64,000 nucleotides of DNA from Hermodice carunculata (GCA_964020975.1 OZ026616.1:83576268-83640267); one strand, 5' to 3'. Shown: positions 13,567-26,370, counted from the first letter of the stretch. The notes: generated by a model not told the origin, from the letters alone. Made by a program: numbers and translations.

Positions 13567-14300
13567 CTACAGGTAGTCCTGTGCACTTTTAGTACCTTTC
13601 CAGCCTTCCAGAAAGCCAAAGGAAAGACCGTTGCGACACGTTCCTCTTCCTCTAAACACCGAACCTCTTCTAAACCCTTGTAATGATAGTCTCCCCTGTG
13701 CCATTTTCTGAAAATCTGTCATCTCTCTATATGCATCACACCACAACAGCCAATGATCCACTGTCTCATCTGCCTGTTGTCTACATACTCGTACCTTACA
13801 TTTTCCATTGCTACATGTACCTGTTGTCCACTTGTTTTCTCTTTTATACATTGATCACTTCTGCACTACTTTGAAAAAGAAACCTGGATCCCTTTTCTCC
13901 ATCCCAAAGCACACTTTTCTTTGGCTTTTGTAATGCCTTGTATGCTTTTAATGTACTCTTTTCCCTGACTCCTCTTTTCCAGTCCTCCTATCTCTGTAAG
14001 TCTTACCTATATACACTTTCCAACCATCAACCTCATCATATCCTTTCAATTCATATCTCTCTAACTTATCATGTCTTTGACCAATCTTGTTTGTTCCTTG
14101 ACTACCTCATTGTACACGTTCCTGCACCACCTGTCTCCACTTACTGCTTGTAGATACCCCCAGTACAACTTAACTTTGGCAATCCTGTCTGTGATTATAT
14201 TCCATCCTAAGTCTCCTAGGACCTAGGACTGCTTCTGTTGCTGTACATGGTGGTGCTCCTAGTTTCCATTTCCCAATCTCATTCTGTGCTTCCTCAATTC
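13567..14300 (-). mobile_element. LINE remnant with C-terminal zinc-knuckle-like region
   Basis: Minus-strand frames contain LGWNIITDRIAKVKLYWGYL, SGDRWCRNVYNEV, and finally CKVRVCRQQADETVDHWLLW followed by CDAY. The C-x-x-x-C then E-T-V-x-H then C arrangement is what LINE proteins of several clades have after the polymerase (form C..C....ET..H.L..C). Stops separate the pieces. Upstream polymerase is not readable. Confidence 0.5.
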
Positions 14301-14519
14301 ACTGGATATATCCCTCACTTATTGAAATCAGATCGAAGACATTTATCATTCCTGGTAATGCAAATCGATCTCATAATACCCTTGCTGTGTATGCCCTATT
14401 CAAACTGTTCAGTGCTGTACCTTTAATCATTCCCACCGTGTTATTCACTTTGTTTTATCTACACCTGATACCTAAACATATCTTTACCCATTGCTTTTAT
14501 CTTAATGTCGATTGTTGAT

Positions 14520-14595
14520 GACGGACGACGGACGACAACGGGCAGAGGACCATTAGATAAGCTCAGCTACTGACAAGTCAGCTGAGCTAAAAAGA
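14520..14595 (+). repeat. Hairpin-ended repeat terminus (AGCTCAGCT ... AGCTGAGCT)
   Basis: GACGGACGACGGACGAC, GGGCAGAGGACCAT and an inverted repeat around GACAAGTCAGCTGAGCTAAAA also close the composite repeat at 42405-42470, so this is a solo 3' terminus of that family. Confidence 0.7.
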
Positions 14596-14997
14596 TATGT
14601 CTGTGGGATCTTACCCTTCACTATCTTTTATTAGGTAGAGGTGTATATTAACCAAAATTAAAATTGGACCAGTATTGTTTAGCTTTGCTTCCCTTTTTAG
14701 CTCTTGTGACCAAAGGTCGCAGAGCTTGCGCGATCACTTATGTCTGTCCGTCCTTCAATCCGTAAACTATTTGCTTGTGAGCTCATATATAGTCCACTGT
14801 ATTAAAGATAGCCCCATGTAACTTTCAGGCTTATCAAGTGTATAGAAATTTAGGTTGAGTTCGATAGTAGTGGTACCACCTGTATTCTTATGTCATATAT
14901 GTGTCAAAATGTGAAAATCTTGTCACCAATCTAGCATCCCTAATGTTTGATAGATCTTCATGAAATTTAGTTGGACTGTGGAGGCCAAAGTCTCACT

Positions 14998-15428
14998 TAA
15001 GAAATGAGGGTCGATTCTGTGTGTGTTATGGCATAATGACGCGCGTGATTGAAGCTGACATCGTGGGAGTGGCGCACGCCAGTGCGCCTCGCCTGATGCC
15101 AGCTTCAATCACCCGCGTCATTATGCCATAATACACACAAAAGCGACCCTCATTGCTTATATTTACATTTCTCTCTTAATTTTGCTGCTCAATTACACGA
15201 AATTTAGAAATGTAATACATAAAATTAAGAGAAACGTCCAGAAACTGATTTACCCAGCATGTTCAAGTGTAAAGTTCCGGAAACCCAGGCGGGCGTGGCT
15301 TATTGGAATGTGGGCGGGACACTTGTGCTATGGTCCCAGAACACACATGGCTACTGTGTTATGGTCTCATAACACACCAGGCTCTCTCCTATACTTGCAA
15401 TGTTAAAAGTTAGATTGAATGTAAATAT
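14998..15428 (+). mobile_element. 431-bp hairpin element, copy 1
   Basis: It matches 30502-30932 end to end, both 431 bp and roughly 85-90 percent identical by eye. The first 150 bp (15004-15153) form a long imperfect hairpin with arms of about 60 nt beginning ATGAGGGTCG, and the loop has its own GGCGCAC/GTGCGCC stem. The right 270 bp is single-copy text ending GATTGAATGTAAATAT. It is non-coding and non-autonomous. It interrupts the left arm of the foldback-like element, and the right arm (near 18150-18165, reverse strand) shows the uninterrupted site. Confidence 0.85.
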
Positions 15429-16364
15429 TTGCTTATGATAGTTGTGGCTCTATCTATAATTTTACTGGAGCCACGAGTTAAAATGTCTTGAAAGGTGTAA
15501 AATTTCGCATATCGAAAAGTAATTGCATAAGACTTGCCAAATTTATACAATACCGTGCCCAATGCTGTCATGTTATATATCAGTGACCTTGACTTATTTT
15601 TGTCGTCACCAGGCATATACTTGTAAGAGGTGATTTTGTAATAGCAGGGTGTAGCTTGGACATCAATGGCAGAGAATTGAGCCTCCAGAATAAAATTGCA
15701 CTTGATTAAATTGGTAGTAAAAGTGTACTTCGTAACCTATTTTTTGGATCAGCATGACCCAATGATCATGGATTTTGGCACTTGTCCAAATTTCTTGTTT
15801 TTCCTTAATAAATAAAAAGAAATTATCAGTTGATTTTCAAAAACAGACCATGTCTGGAAAGCTGGGTGCGGGGCACACATTTTGAACACTGAACACTAAC
15901 AATTTTTAATCAGAGTTGAAAGTCAAGGTCAAATGGCTAGTTGGAATATAGGGGTTATCTTGTGAATGCTCTGCACCCCCCCCCCTCCCCACATTTTGTC
16001 ATTTAGGCCTTTGTTTTATGTAATATACGGGTCCAAACGGTAAAATCTCGCGACCATTCCAGCATCCTTAATTTTTTTAGGGATATTCATAACATTTAGT
16101 GGGATTGTAGAAGAGTTCAAAGCCTTGATTGCTAACCATACTAGTGGCACCCTGTATAATTTAACAGAAACTATGAGTTAAAATGTCTTGACAACTATGA
16201 AATTCCATAAAAAATTATTGAATCAGAATTGCCAAATTTAAAGGATATATAGCTCATGCCCCATACTAATATGTTATGTAATATCAGTGACCTTCAACTA
16301 ACTCTGTTTTACATCCAAGTTAACCCTCCAGACTTGAAATAAAATATTGTTTTTGAGTTGAGTT

Positions 16365-16667
16365 TACTGCAAAATAACGACACATGACAGCCATTTTCAC
16401 GATAAAATCTTTCAGCCAGGGTCGATTTATTTTTATCAGGGAAGGGCAGCTTGAATTTTTTTTAGGTTTCATAAAATTTATAAAAGGGTCGAGCCTCTTC
16501 AGTAGGGTCGGTTGGGTTACCAGAACCACACATATATTTTTGTTAGGCCTTAGGTAACTTGGACATTTGTTGAAAAATGTTTAAAATGGATGTTCTTTCC
16601 CCTTTTACACATTACCTACTTTGACGTCAAGTTAATTTGTTACCTGGGCACAGCCAGAGGCACTTGT
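16365..16667 (+). repeat. Interspersed repeat family A, copy 2
   Basis: Same family as 1-318, complete on both sides here, lying in the centre of the foldback-like element between its inverted arms. Confidence 0.85.
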
Positions 16668-18950
16668 TGCATGTGTAATAATTCGTTCAGACAAAAGGTA
16701 AGATTGTAAAAATGATTGAGAACAAATAGGATTTTATGTTAGACTTAGAATTTAGATATACAGTGATATATACACTACAATAACATGTTCACAGAGCAGA
16801 CTAAAAAATGAAAATCACTTTATCCGGGAAATGGAAGAAAGGCCTCCTGGTCATTTTAGGGTCAGATTTGGCTTCCTGGTCAGACAACAGCACTGCTGGT
16901 ATGAACAGTGGTAAATGGGCAAATTATATGGGATAAAAATTGCCCCAGAAGTGTCCCTATGCAATTTCAAAGCAATTGGCTTAGCAGTTCCGGAGATCTT
17001 TTAAGATTTTCCCCCCAAAATGAACAAAAAATTCACAAAAAGAGGTCCATGGGCCTAATGCTCTGCTGGCACCATGGCTATATTGTACCTGTTCATATTA
17101 AAGTTGCGAGTCCTCAAGTGGCCTCTGAACATAAAAAAAGCTGATGTAAACTTAGTGTATAAAATGTCCATCAGATGGCACTTCGCTCTACATGTAATCA
17201 TAGCTTATTTATGCCATTCCTGTCATGGATATTGTTGCATGTGCCAACACAACAATGATGGGTGTCCTTAACTTTATGTCCCCAGTGACCTTGGGACAGA
17301 AGATCAAGGTCACCCAGATTAAGTAATGCAAGAGGCCCATAGGCCTGGTGCTGTGCTGACATTGCCATTGATGCCCAAGCTACACCCTGCCATTACAAAA
17401 TCACCACTTTCAACTTTACAGGCATGGTGAACTCACAAAAATTGATCAAGGTCACTATTATTACCTAAAATTCTAGCTTTGGACGGTATCACGGTCACAA
17501 GGTTTTCACATTTTGACCTGTATGTTACATTATCCGATAGGTGGTGCCACCAACATTGATGTCACGAAGATTTTCATACACTTTATAACATCTAAGGGTT
17601 ATATGGGCCCAACTCAAAATTGTGGGGTGCAGAGTATTCAGGAGATGACATCTATATTCAAATTGGCCATTTTACCTTGCCCTAGTAACTTGGATCAGAA
17701 AATTGTTATGTTCAAAATGTGCGCCCCACATCAAGCTTTGCCTACATGGTCTGTTTGTTCAAATCGGGTAATCACTTTTTGAGTTACTGAGAAAAACAAT
17801 ACATTTGGACAACCACCAAACTATATAATTACTGGGTCACAGTAACCCAAAAAGTAGGTTACCATGTAGTTTTATGTAATCAAGTGCAATTTTGATCTGG
17901 AGGCTCAATACTTTTTGCCATTGATGTTCACCCTACCATCACAAAATCACCTTTTCAACTTTACAAGCATGGTGACCTCACAAAAATATGTCAAGGTCAT
18001 TGATATTACATAACATTCCACCTTTGGCCATGATCTATATATCCTATTAATTTGGCAAGTCTAATCATATTACTTTTCCAAATATGGGATTTTACATCTT
18101 AAAACACATTTTGGCTCATACATGTACTTTCCGTCAAATTATAGGTGGCACCACTAGTATCAAAAGCAACTTTGACTTTGACCTTCCCCACAAATTTCCT
18201 GAAGATCTGCCAAAAATTAAAGATGGTAGGGTGTTCACAAGATTTGACCCATACATTACATAATAATGTAGGTGGTGCCAGCAATATCGAAAGGGGCCTA
18301 CATTTTCATACACCCTGTAAGTACTGAAAGTTATTTTGGGCTAACTTAAAAACTGTGGACAGTATTGCGCTAACAAGCCAAAGTTTACACATGGACAGGC
18401 ATGAGTAGTCACATCAGCTCCGCGACCTTTGGTCAGCAAAGCTAAAAATCAAAATCACTGGAGCCAGACCATTTGAACAATTTGGTATGAACTCTCCCAA
18501 GATACATCCCTTTGATGTGTATCTGGCCAAAGTTTTTTGAAAAATTGAAATTGGTAATTATGGAAGACAGATGACTGAGGATAACACATACAGACACATA
18601 CTATAACCTCAGCTCACTGATATGTCAGCTGAGGTAAACAGAGAAAAAATAATTACAAAGCCACCTGTTCTACAAGGTCTGGGGTCCCCAGAAGTGTCCA
18701 GATGCCATTACAAAGTAATTAATTGGCTTTGGTTTTGGAAAAAAATTAAAAATATTTTTGTCAAAAAATGACCCCCCCCCAAAAAAACAAAAAAAAACAA
18801 AAACAAAAACAAAGAAAAATAAAAAAATTAAACAAAAAATTACTGGAGCATGGCCATGTGAACACATTTATAGAGACCCACCCACGGTACATCCCCACTA
18901 AGGTGCATTCTTTTCTCATTTTTACATGTACCTCAACATTTTTGTTGCGC

Positions 18951-19203
18951 GATGCCAAGATAAATGTTCTGCCTTGGCCTTTCTCACTGAAAATGCCAAG
19001 ATTAATGTTCTGCCTTGGCCCTTCTCAGTGAAAATGCCAAGATGAATGTTCTGCCTTTGCCCTTCTCAGTGAAAATGCTAAGATGAATGTTCTGCCTTGG
19101 CCCTTCTCAGTGAAAATGCCAAGATGAATGTTCTGCCTTGGCCCTTCTCAGTGAAAATGCAAAGATGAATTTCTGCCTTGGCATTTCTCAGCAAAAATGC
19201 CAA
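18951..19203. repeat. 41-bp minisatellite, about six units
   Basis: Units read AAAATGCCAAGATGAATGTT then CTGCCTTGGCCCTTCTCAGTG. Each carries a GCCAAG...CTTGGC inverted pair. The last unit is degenerate. Confidence 0.95.
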
Positions 19204-19569
19204 GAAATGTCAAGACACCTTATTTTACCTCAGCCTGTTTTGGAAAAAATGCTAAGAGGCTGACTTTTCTTGGCTTTTTGGTTTGCCTAGTATGAGATTT
19301 GCCCCTTTGTCCATGCCTTTGTTCTGAAAATAGGTAAAAGAGTTATCTTTTACCTTCATGTATTTATAATCTTGTCCAAATGTTCCCAAAATGTGGCCAG
19401 TAGTTTAATTTACCAGATTATCACCTACTTGACAAGTGATGGATTATTTAGTAGTGGAATTTACATGCACTATTTATATTGCTTCAAGTTAGCCCACATG
19501 TGCCAACAAAATGAATGCTACACTGTACATGTACCATAACAATGTTGATTCCCTGGGGAAGAAACAAGA

Positions 19570-20982
19570 AATCGAGAATTAAGTAATCTTTATTCATTGT
19601 TCAAAGAAAGTCTTTTCCACATTTCATAGTTGAAACAAAACAGTCCCATGCAATTTTCCACACAAGCTAAACAAAATCTTTCATGCTCCAATGAATTACT
19701 TACATGTATACCATACAAATCATGTGTTATGCATGTCAAATAGTGACCAGGACAGATTTCATTCCAATATCAATAAAACCATTACTTACTATAAAAACCT
19801 TGTAGTTGTATTAAATCTGTTGTCTAAAAAATCCTTTTCATCCTGGTATATGACTTAGTAACAAATAATATTGTCAGCAATTGACTTCATTCCGGTGTCA
19901 ATAAAATCATTACTTACTATAAAATAAACTTTATGTAGCTAGAAAATCTGACCATTTTATCAATGTATAGTTACATATACAAGCACATCACTCTCATATA
20001 CAAGCAGACACCACTTGCTGATTGGCTAATATTGTACAACTGTATTTTGAGCCCATTCCCCAAAATACTAGAAAAGGCATACTTTCACAACTAAACTTGG
20101 TCAAGTGCATTGCAAACACAGTAACGCAAATGAATATCTTATCCTACTTAACAGATATTCGGTCCACTGCAATGAGGTAAAAGAAAAGTAAATTTTATGT
20201 TGTGACTAGTGGCAGCAATATTCTAATAATTTCCCACACATTCATATTAATCTGAAACAAAATAGTGAGATACAAATTTCAGATTGTCATGTCATGGTGC
20301 CTAATTAACCGATGAAAAAAAATAAAAACTAGTCTGCTGAGTAGGCCTTGGGACTGAAGATGATACGAGTGACGCAGCAAAGTGGTACCTACACATGCCT
20401 AATAAAATAATTTTGACTGGACCTAGACACGGAAGGTATGTACAACACACCAGCACAAGGTACATGTAATTATAGTTAAAGTGGGAATAAAGGATATTTC
20501 CATACTGGTGTACTGGGGTATTTGATTATCTATTCCAGCATATTGGAAGCTCTGTTATTTTCTGTTCTTTATACTGGTCATTGTTTTGGAACATTCTTGT
20601 TTTCCGTATGCTGTAATGGGGCAAAATTATTTCCTGTACCAGCATGCTAGCCCCCATCCCTCTATAAAGTTTACATGCTCCAGACTTCACTATCCATGCA
20701 GTCTTGGTGACATACATTGTGGCCTGTGACAGGTACATGTACAATGAACCCATTGTGGATCTACATATACAGTGTTCCTGCCAGTTCATGATATGACATA
20801 CTGCACACCAAACACTTAAAATTACTTAAATATATATTCCATGAAAAACATGTTCATTCCTGTGGCACGAATTCCATATATTCCATCAACTAGTATAATT
20901 TGACTGCACCACACTGCTCCAGTTGTGTACATGTACATGCAGTAGGAGACAAGGCATTACTCTCGTCGCATCTCATACAGGT
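19570..20982 (-). other. 3' UTR of the sarcoglycan-like gene (inferred)
   Basis: The stretch follows the inferred stop codon and has no long open frame on the minus strand. It ends just past an AATAAA at 19594-19589, followed on the minus strand by a T-rich element (TTTCTTGTTTCTTCC). It includes the dispersed repeat block 20520-20660. The boundary is inferred from signals only. Confidence 0.55.
19589..19594 (-). terminator. Polyadenylation signal AATAAA
   Basis: Minus-strand AATAAA about 1.39 kb after the stop codon, with a T-rich downstream element. It is the only clean AATAAA I noticed on this strand between the stop and this point. Confidence 0.6.
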
Positions 20983-21097
20983 TCAATGAGCACGTCTAAC
21001 CTCGGGAGTGTCTTGCATAAGTCGCTGATCCTCTCCTGTACGATCGTCCTCATATGCTGTTGGTGCACTGCTCTCAGTCACACGATCTGGCTGTCGT
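20983..21097 (-). CDS. SGCE/SGCA: Sarcoglycan-like, terminal coding exon
   Basis: Acceptor CTTTTTCCTTCAG precedes the exon. The single leading base completes an Ile codon split by a phase-2 intron, then the frame reads RQPDRVTESSAPTAYEDDRT and ends TPEVRRAH with TGA at 20985-20983. It is polar and acidic in its middle, as expected for the cytoplasmic end. It is assigned to the gene because splice phase and strand match the upstream exon. The vertebrate tails are not conserved here, so homology does not independently confirm this exon. The preceding intron is 9.3 kb. Confidence 0.65.
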
Positions 21098-22449
21098 CTG
21101 AAGGAAAAAGGTACATATAGAAGGTGCATCTGTTATACAAACAGGAGGAACAGTACCGCAACTTCCCTATAGCTCTGAATAACTACCTCCCCCAAAAACA
21201 AAAACAATAAAAACAAGGAAACACAATCCAATTTCTCTATGCTCCATAACCAATCCAGTCACAGTCACTGTCTACATATATGTCTAAACCTATACCCAAA
21301 CTACAACAAAATTACCATACTAGCTGTATGGAGAAGTACACTCTGTAGAAGGGGAAGCTTTATAAGAGGGGGACCACTGTATCGAGGTTCTGACATCTTT
21401 TCAGGGGTAGCGGCCAATCAATGACCGTAACAAGTGGTTCCAGTCCAGTGTATTGTAACCAAAATCTGTACAATTATATTTTCCTATGGACAAATAAAAA
21501 GACTCCTGATTCCTGATTCACAGAAATAATGTGTGCTGATGTGGTTGAAAAACTGTTCCAGGAATTTTTATATCTATAATTTTCCAAACGAGGCCTTTCA
21601 AGCTAGACAGGACCCTAAACTATGTAAAGCATCAGTTTCAGCTTTTCATTATGATGATATCTTTCTCAGAATACCTCCCCCCCCCCCCCGAACCATGGAT
21701 CTGCAATTTATGCTCCCTCGAAATCTAAGAGCATTCTCTAAAGACATGACCTGCTGTATTAAAAAGCAAAGACCAAGCAAAAGATACAGGAAAATGTTTT
21801 CTTGCATACATGTACCTACATGGAGCATTTAGTTGTCCTATACATGTACATGCTTACCATTTCTATCCACACCTGGTTGTACTTTCTCATCATTGTTGCA
21901 ACTCACTTTGTAATGGTTAATTACTTGAACAGCAAACAAAACGGCAAAATCACTCTAGGAAATTTCACAACAATTCAGAGATTTTTTTGCTATTTGTCAA
22001 AACAAAATCTACATGTGGTAATAGCTGCCAATTGCAGAAATTTGTGGCAGGAGTTGTTCCAGTTTTTGGCTTGTTTTTGTGAAACCTGCCCAAAAATAAA
22101 AAAAACTCTTGCTACAAAATATTGTCCGCAACTGCCACTGAATGCCAGATCTTTGTTTACCATAGAGGTACACATGAATCCTGTGCAAAAAATGTAGAGA
22201 TTAATTAAACCTGAAAATTATGTCCACATATGAGCATGTGAAATTTCACATGCATGTAAAAAAAATCTAAGTGTTCAGTTACCAATAAGCTGACAAATTT
22301 AACATTTAAGTTAGATTTGAAGTGTCATATCATGTGCTGCAGAAAAATATATACTAATGTTTTATAATGTTTGCATCAATGACTTTAAAGGTATCTGCCT
22401 ATAATATGGGATATTCATATTAGTTGCAATGCTGCTGTGGACACTTATC

Positions 22450-23390
22450 ATTCAGTAAGGAAGTATCCAGATGTGGCAGATCCCTGCATTGAACAAGGCA
22501 AAATATGTTGCTCTTGCAAAACTAGCAACTTGGATAACAATGAACTATGATAGACAGGCAGATAGATGTCCTTTTTGGCAGAAATAACCAACTCAGAAGT
22601 AAAGCAAAATGACAGAAAATAGTATTCAGAGAATGGATTTCCCTCGGCTCCCACAATCTTTTCTTCCTCAATTATGCATTGGTTTTGGGTTGTTTTTTTT
22701 GAGACTTCGCAATAGAATACTTTACATACAATTTCCATATTGTTGTCTATGAAATGAAGGAGCACTTTTGGATGTGTTCTTGGGCAAGTTCTGGTTATGG
22801 AGACCACTGTGTACTGTCCGTCACTCAGTCGGCCATCAAATAAACACTTCAAAAGTTTCATAACAAGTTTAAAAATAATACAAAGAAACTGGTATTAACT
22901 ACGAATGTAGTCCACTATGATGTGCATCTCTGAAAAAAATCTGGGGAAGCTGTGTTGGAGCCTTCTTGAGATATTATGGTAACATCCTCCCCTAGTGCAC
23001 CACTCAGATGGCATAAAAGATATATTTTAAAGTTTCATAAAACATTTTCAAATAGGAACCTGGTCCAGCATAAGATACATCTCTGACAAAATTTGGTAAA
23101 GCTGCGGTCAGTATATTTCGAGATATCGTGATAACGTCCTCAGGGTTGAGGCCATACATTAAAAGTTTCATAAAAAGTTTCAAAATAATCAGAAGAAACT
23201 GGTTTTCATTAGGAACCTGGTCCATTATAAAGTCCTTCTGTGACAAAAATTTGGCACAGCTACAGTGAATATTTTTTGAGATATCTTGGTAATGGCGACC
23301 AAACGGACGGACAGAAGCACGGACGAGGCAGGTGACAACAATACCCTCTGGCACCTTATGAGCTAATAAGTAAAAATGAGCAGACACAAA
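22450..23390 (-). repeat. Dispersed repeat with internal tandem units
   Basis: On the minus strand it starts AGCTCATAAGGTGCCAGAGG, followed by a CGTCCGTGCTTCTGTCCGTC block. It then repeats, about three times at roughly 140-150 bp, a unit with AAGTTTCATAAAA or AAACTTTTTATGAAA, CCAGGTTCCTA and GAGATAT. The long minus-strand open frames are carried by this repeat and are not recognised genes. It lies in the last sarcoglycan intron. Confidence 0.65.
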
Positions 23391-23759
23391 TCACTTGTCC
23401 AAAAACCCAAGAATTTTTTTGTTTTGTTTTTCTTTTCTGGCATTTCTATTGAATGAGTTTTGCCAATGCTATTTTGTTTAAAAAAATGACAAAGAAAAAC
23501 TTTGAAAGAATCCAAGTAATTATTTGTGCTTATGATGGTCGATAATAACTAAATGATGCAAATGAATTCACAAGAGCACTGCCATTAAATATACTGAGAA
23601 CTCATTTATTTGACATAATTATGTAATTAAGATATGATAAACAAACAGTTATAGTTGCAGAAAGATATGAACACACATTTAATATGTCAGAATGACCCTA
23701 ACAATGTCCACTATCAATGGGACCACCTAAAATACAATAAAATATAAAGCAATATTACA

Positions 23760-25040
23760 GCACATGTTTTATCAAAACAGGACAAGAATCGACCAAAGAA
23801 TGCCCAGACAAGGCATGTATTAAAGTTGCTGCATACAAAACAGTCAATGATGGGACATATTTCAGTTTAGTCACTAATAAAATGATTTTTGGATACACTT
23901 TGTGAACCCAGACAAGGAAATGAGGAATGAGTGGGAAGTTTGTCTTTAATGCAAGGGGATGTTGATTAAGCACTGAAGGGATTAAAAATCTGATACATTA
24001 ACAGGCTCTATTTCTTTTTGGAACATGGACTTGCATGCAATTTTTGTTTCTGATTGGATACATGTAGGGGTGATGTGCTGGTGCTTGTGAGAAAATATTG
24101 TTGAAGTGTGCTGGCAAGTTGTTCTGAAGGTATAAGAAGTAAACTTTCAGAGCTCTAAGTTTAAATAAATCTTCGACTTATAGAATGTGTAGTGTTCCAA
24201 AAAGTGGATCAGTATGAGTGTTATATTTTTCAAGACAGATGAGCCAAACAACATTTTTGTAAACTGAAAATGTAGTTACATGGAACCCCCCTGCTGGTAT
24301 GAAAATTCAGACAGGGTAGAAAAAGTAAATTATATAAAACTAAAAGAGTGTTTTGATGTGAATACTTTTTCTGCTTTTTGAAAATGTTTGTTTCCTATAT
24401 TGATGTGATTGCCCATTTACTGGGTTTTTTTAAATATACTAACCTAAAAAGTCAAACTTGAGGTTTTCAAAATTGAAGTTCAGTTTTCAAATCTAATATC
24501 TCACACCCATTTTGCTGAGGGAAGTGGACTATCATGTATTTGGTTTTTGCTATATTCTAAGATGATGTATATTTATCAACTGCTAGCCAGTTGTGGACTT
24601 TCTGTTTGATTGTCTGGTTCCTTGTTGACACTTTTGGACAAGTTACAGTGTATATTTGTGTTAATCCAGTATTTGAAGGAACAAAAAAGGGACATGCAAG
24701 TTGTGTTGTTTTTGTATAGGATAGAGTCAGATTTTATGACACAAGGTGCATATCATTTTGCAAATTTGTCACAAAGTGTGACAAAAAATTTGTTTACTAT
24801 AGTGTCCAGGTGGTCATTCCAATTGTGAACACAGGTTTCAAGAATGTTATACTTCCTACTAAGTTCTGCAAAACTTGCACTCAGACCAGTCAATTGAGTA
24901 ACAACGTTGCCTGCTTTTTGCTTTGTATCTACATAGTACATGTACCAGTTCTTCATGGACAACCACTCTAATACCATCAATGGTTTTTGGATCGAGATTG
25001 ATGGATTTACAGTGAGAATTTGAAATTTGTACCACAATTC
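23760..25040 (-). mobile_element. Very decayed LINE polymerase 3' region
   Basis: Minus-strand translation with many stops shows KTKYMIVHF (family form KSKYMIFH), then LYNLLFLPCLNF (form LYNSLFLPHLNYG), then LQKCCLAHLS with KI, HSY, STFWNT (form LQKKAIR.L..SKYNAHT.P.FK.L). The order matches the thumb region of the better preserved copies at 35210-36803 and 57770-59823. This is old intronic debris. Confidence 0.5.
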
Positions 25041-25371
25041 CACAAAATCATGACTGAATCCAGCATTGTGATGTGTGTGTAAAAATGTCCAAGATGTGTA
25101 AAATTTCTTGCAAACACTTTCAAACTTTTTAAAAAGAAGCTGAATGTTTCATTGTAGAATCAACACAGCTTGGCAGATTTAAGTTTTACTATGTAATGGT
25201 TTGAAGACATACATTTTTATGATTCACATCCAGCTTTCTCCAAACATACATGTAAGTATCTGCTGGGGACATCTGGTGGCAAGACTGGGAACACAGTTGA
25301 AGGCAAATAAGATGGCAAAAGGTACATGTAAGACACTCACATCGTGACAATTTGGGTGTTATTATTGGTCA

Positions 25372-25560
25372 GTGGACCAACATAAAGTGGTGTCATAAAA
25401 ACCACCTTTCATTATAGACCACATATTTTTAAAGACCACCCTTTCAAGACACATGCCTCTACCTCTTTGTTAAATTTACCTGCCATGAGAAACCACCTGC
25501 TACATGTGACCATTTTTGGCTGGCGATAGGGATGATCTTAAAAGGCAGGTACTGCTGTAT
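25372..25560 (+). mobile_element. GACCACC short inverted-terminal element, copy 1
   Basis: Contains repeated AGACCACC or AAACCACC words, TACATGTGACCATTTTTGGC, and ends AGGCAGGTACTGCTGTA. It belongs with the copies at 25914, 42636 and 62750. Its left end is poorly preserved. Confidence 0.65.
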
Positions 25561-25913
25561 GCACATTTGTCTGCAGGGCATATCATGTTGAGATATAAGC
25601 TAATCATGCAGGTGGATTCATAAAGGGACATTTCTTGGGTGCATTTCCTCTTTTCTCTTCAGAAACTGCCCAAGCAATTACAATATCGTATTTTTTCTAT
25701 TAAGGGCGTGTGCCCCAGTAAGGGTATCCCATTCCCCTTTTTTCAGAACAGAAACCTTGTTTTTCATTGATAAAGTATCTTTCCATGTTCAGTTCAATTC
25801 CATTACCTTTTTTCCAGCCATATTCTGTGATTTACTTTTTCTATCATAAAAGGGAACTGTGCATATAGAATGAAGAAATTATGGTATTCAAGAATTCTAA
25901 TAGTTTTTGTTGC

Positions 25914-26094
25914 ACTGTGGTACCTGCTCCAAAGACCACTTCTCATAAGAGACCAAGTTAGTTTTTAAGACCAGTCTTTGAAGACACTGAACTTTCATTT
26001 CTTTGTCAATTTATTTGCTATTTAAGACCACCTGCCACATGTGAACAGTTTTATCTGGCACTGGGAACGGTCTTAAATAGCAAGTACCACTGTA
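25914..26094 (+). mobile_element. GACCACC short inverted-terminal element, copy 2
   Basis: About 181 bp with terminal inverted repeats: it begins ACTGTGGTACCTGCT and ends AGCAAGTACCACTGTA. Non-coding, MITE-like, and only 350 bp from copy 1 in the same intron. Confidence 0.75.
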
Positions 26095-26370
26095 TTTTTT
26101 TTCTTCCCTTGAATCCCATCAGGACTCTCTCAAATGTCTGAATCTACTTCTGCCAGTGTTTCTCTGAATCCCAGGTCACAAAGAGATAAAACTTGAGCTC
26201 CAGAGAACCTTCTGAAAATCAGTGACGGGGCATTTTTGTTGGTTAATTTTATACATTTTTGTTAATGAGGTACACTGAATTTTGAGCTAAAACCAATTTC
26301 AGGTAGACATGTGATAAAGTTTGCTTTCAAATTTGTATTTCTATTCATGGAAGTAGTATATTATCAGTTA

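Larger units (their letters stand above)
14695..18448. mobile_element. Long inverted-arm (foldback-like) element, about 3.75 kb
   Basis: The left end starts TTTTAGCTCTTGTGACCAAA followed by GGTCGCAG. The right end is its reverse complement, finishing ACCTTTGGTCAGCAAAGCTA followed by AAAA. The arms (about 14695-16010 and 17600-18448) keep the same landmarks in order: GATCTTCATGAAATTT, ACTTGCCAAATT, GTCAGTGACCTTGAC-like text, GAGCCTCCAGA, AAAATTGCACTTGATTA, CAGACCATGT and GGCACACATTTTGAAC. After removing a 431-bp insertion in the left arm, both are about 850-880 bp. Arm units recur in direct orientation further in (15430-15650 resembles 16150-16310). No transposase frame is visible. The same terminus appears alone near 55480-55525. 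Confidence 0.75.

Noticed and set aside
22448-22861. 137-codon minus-strand open frame
   Set aside because: It begins inside a dispersed repeat and has no recognisable domain or splice signals.
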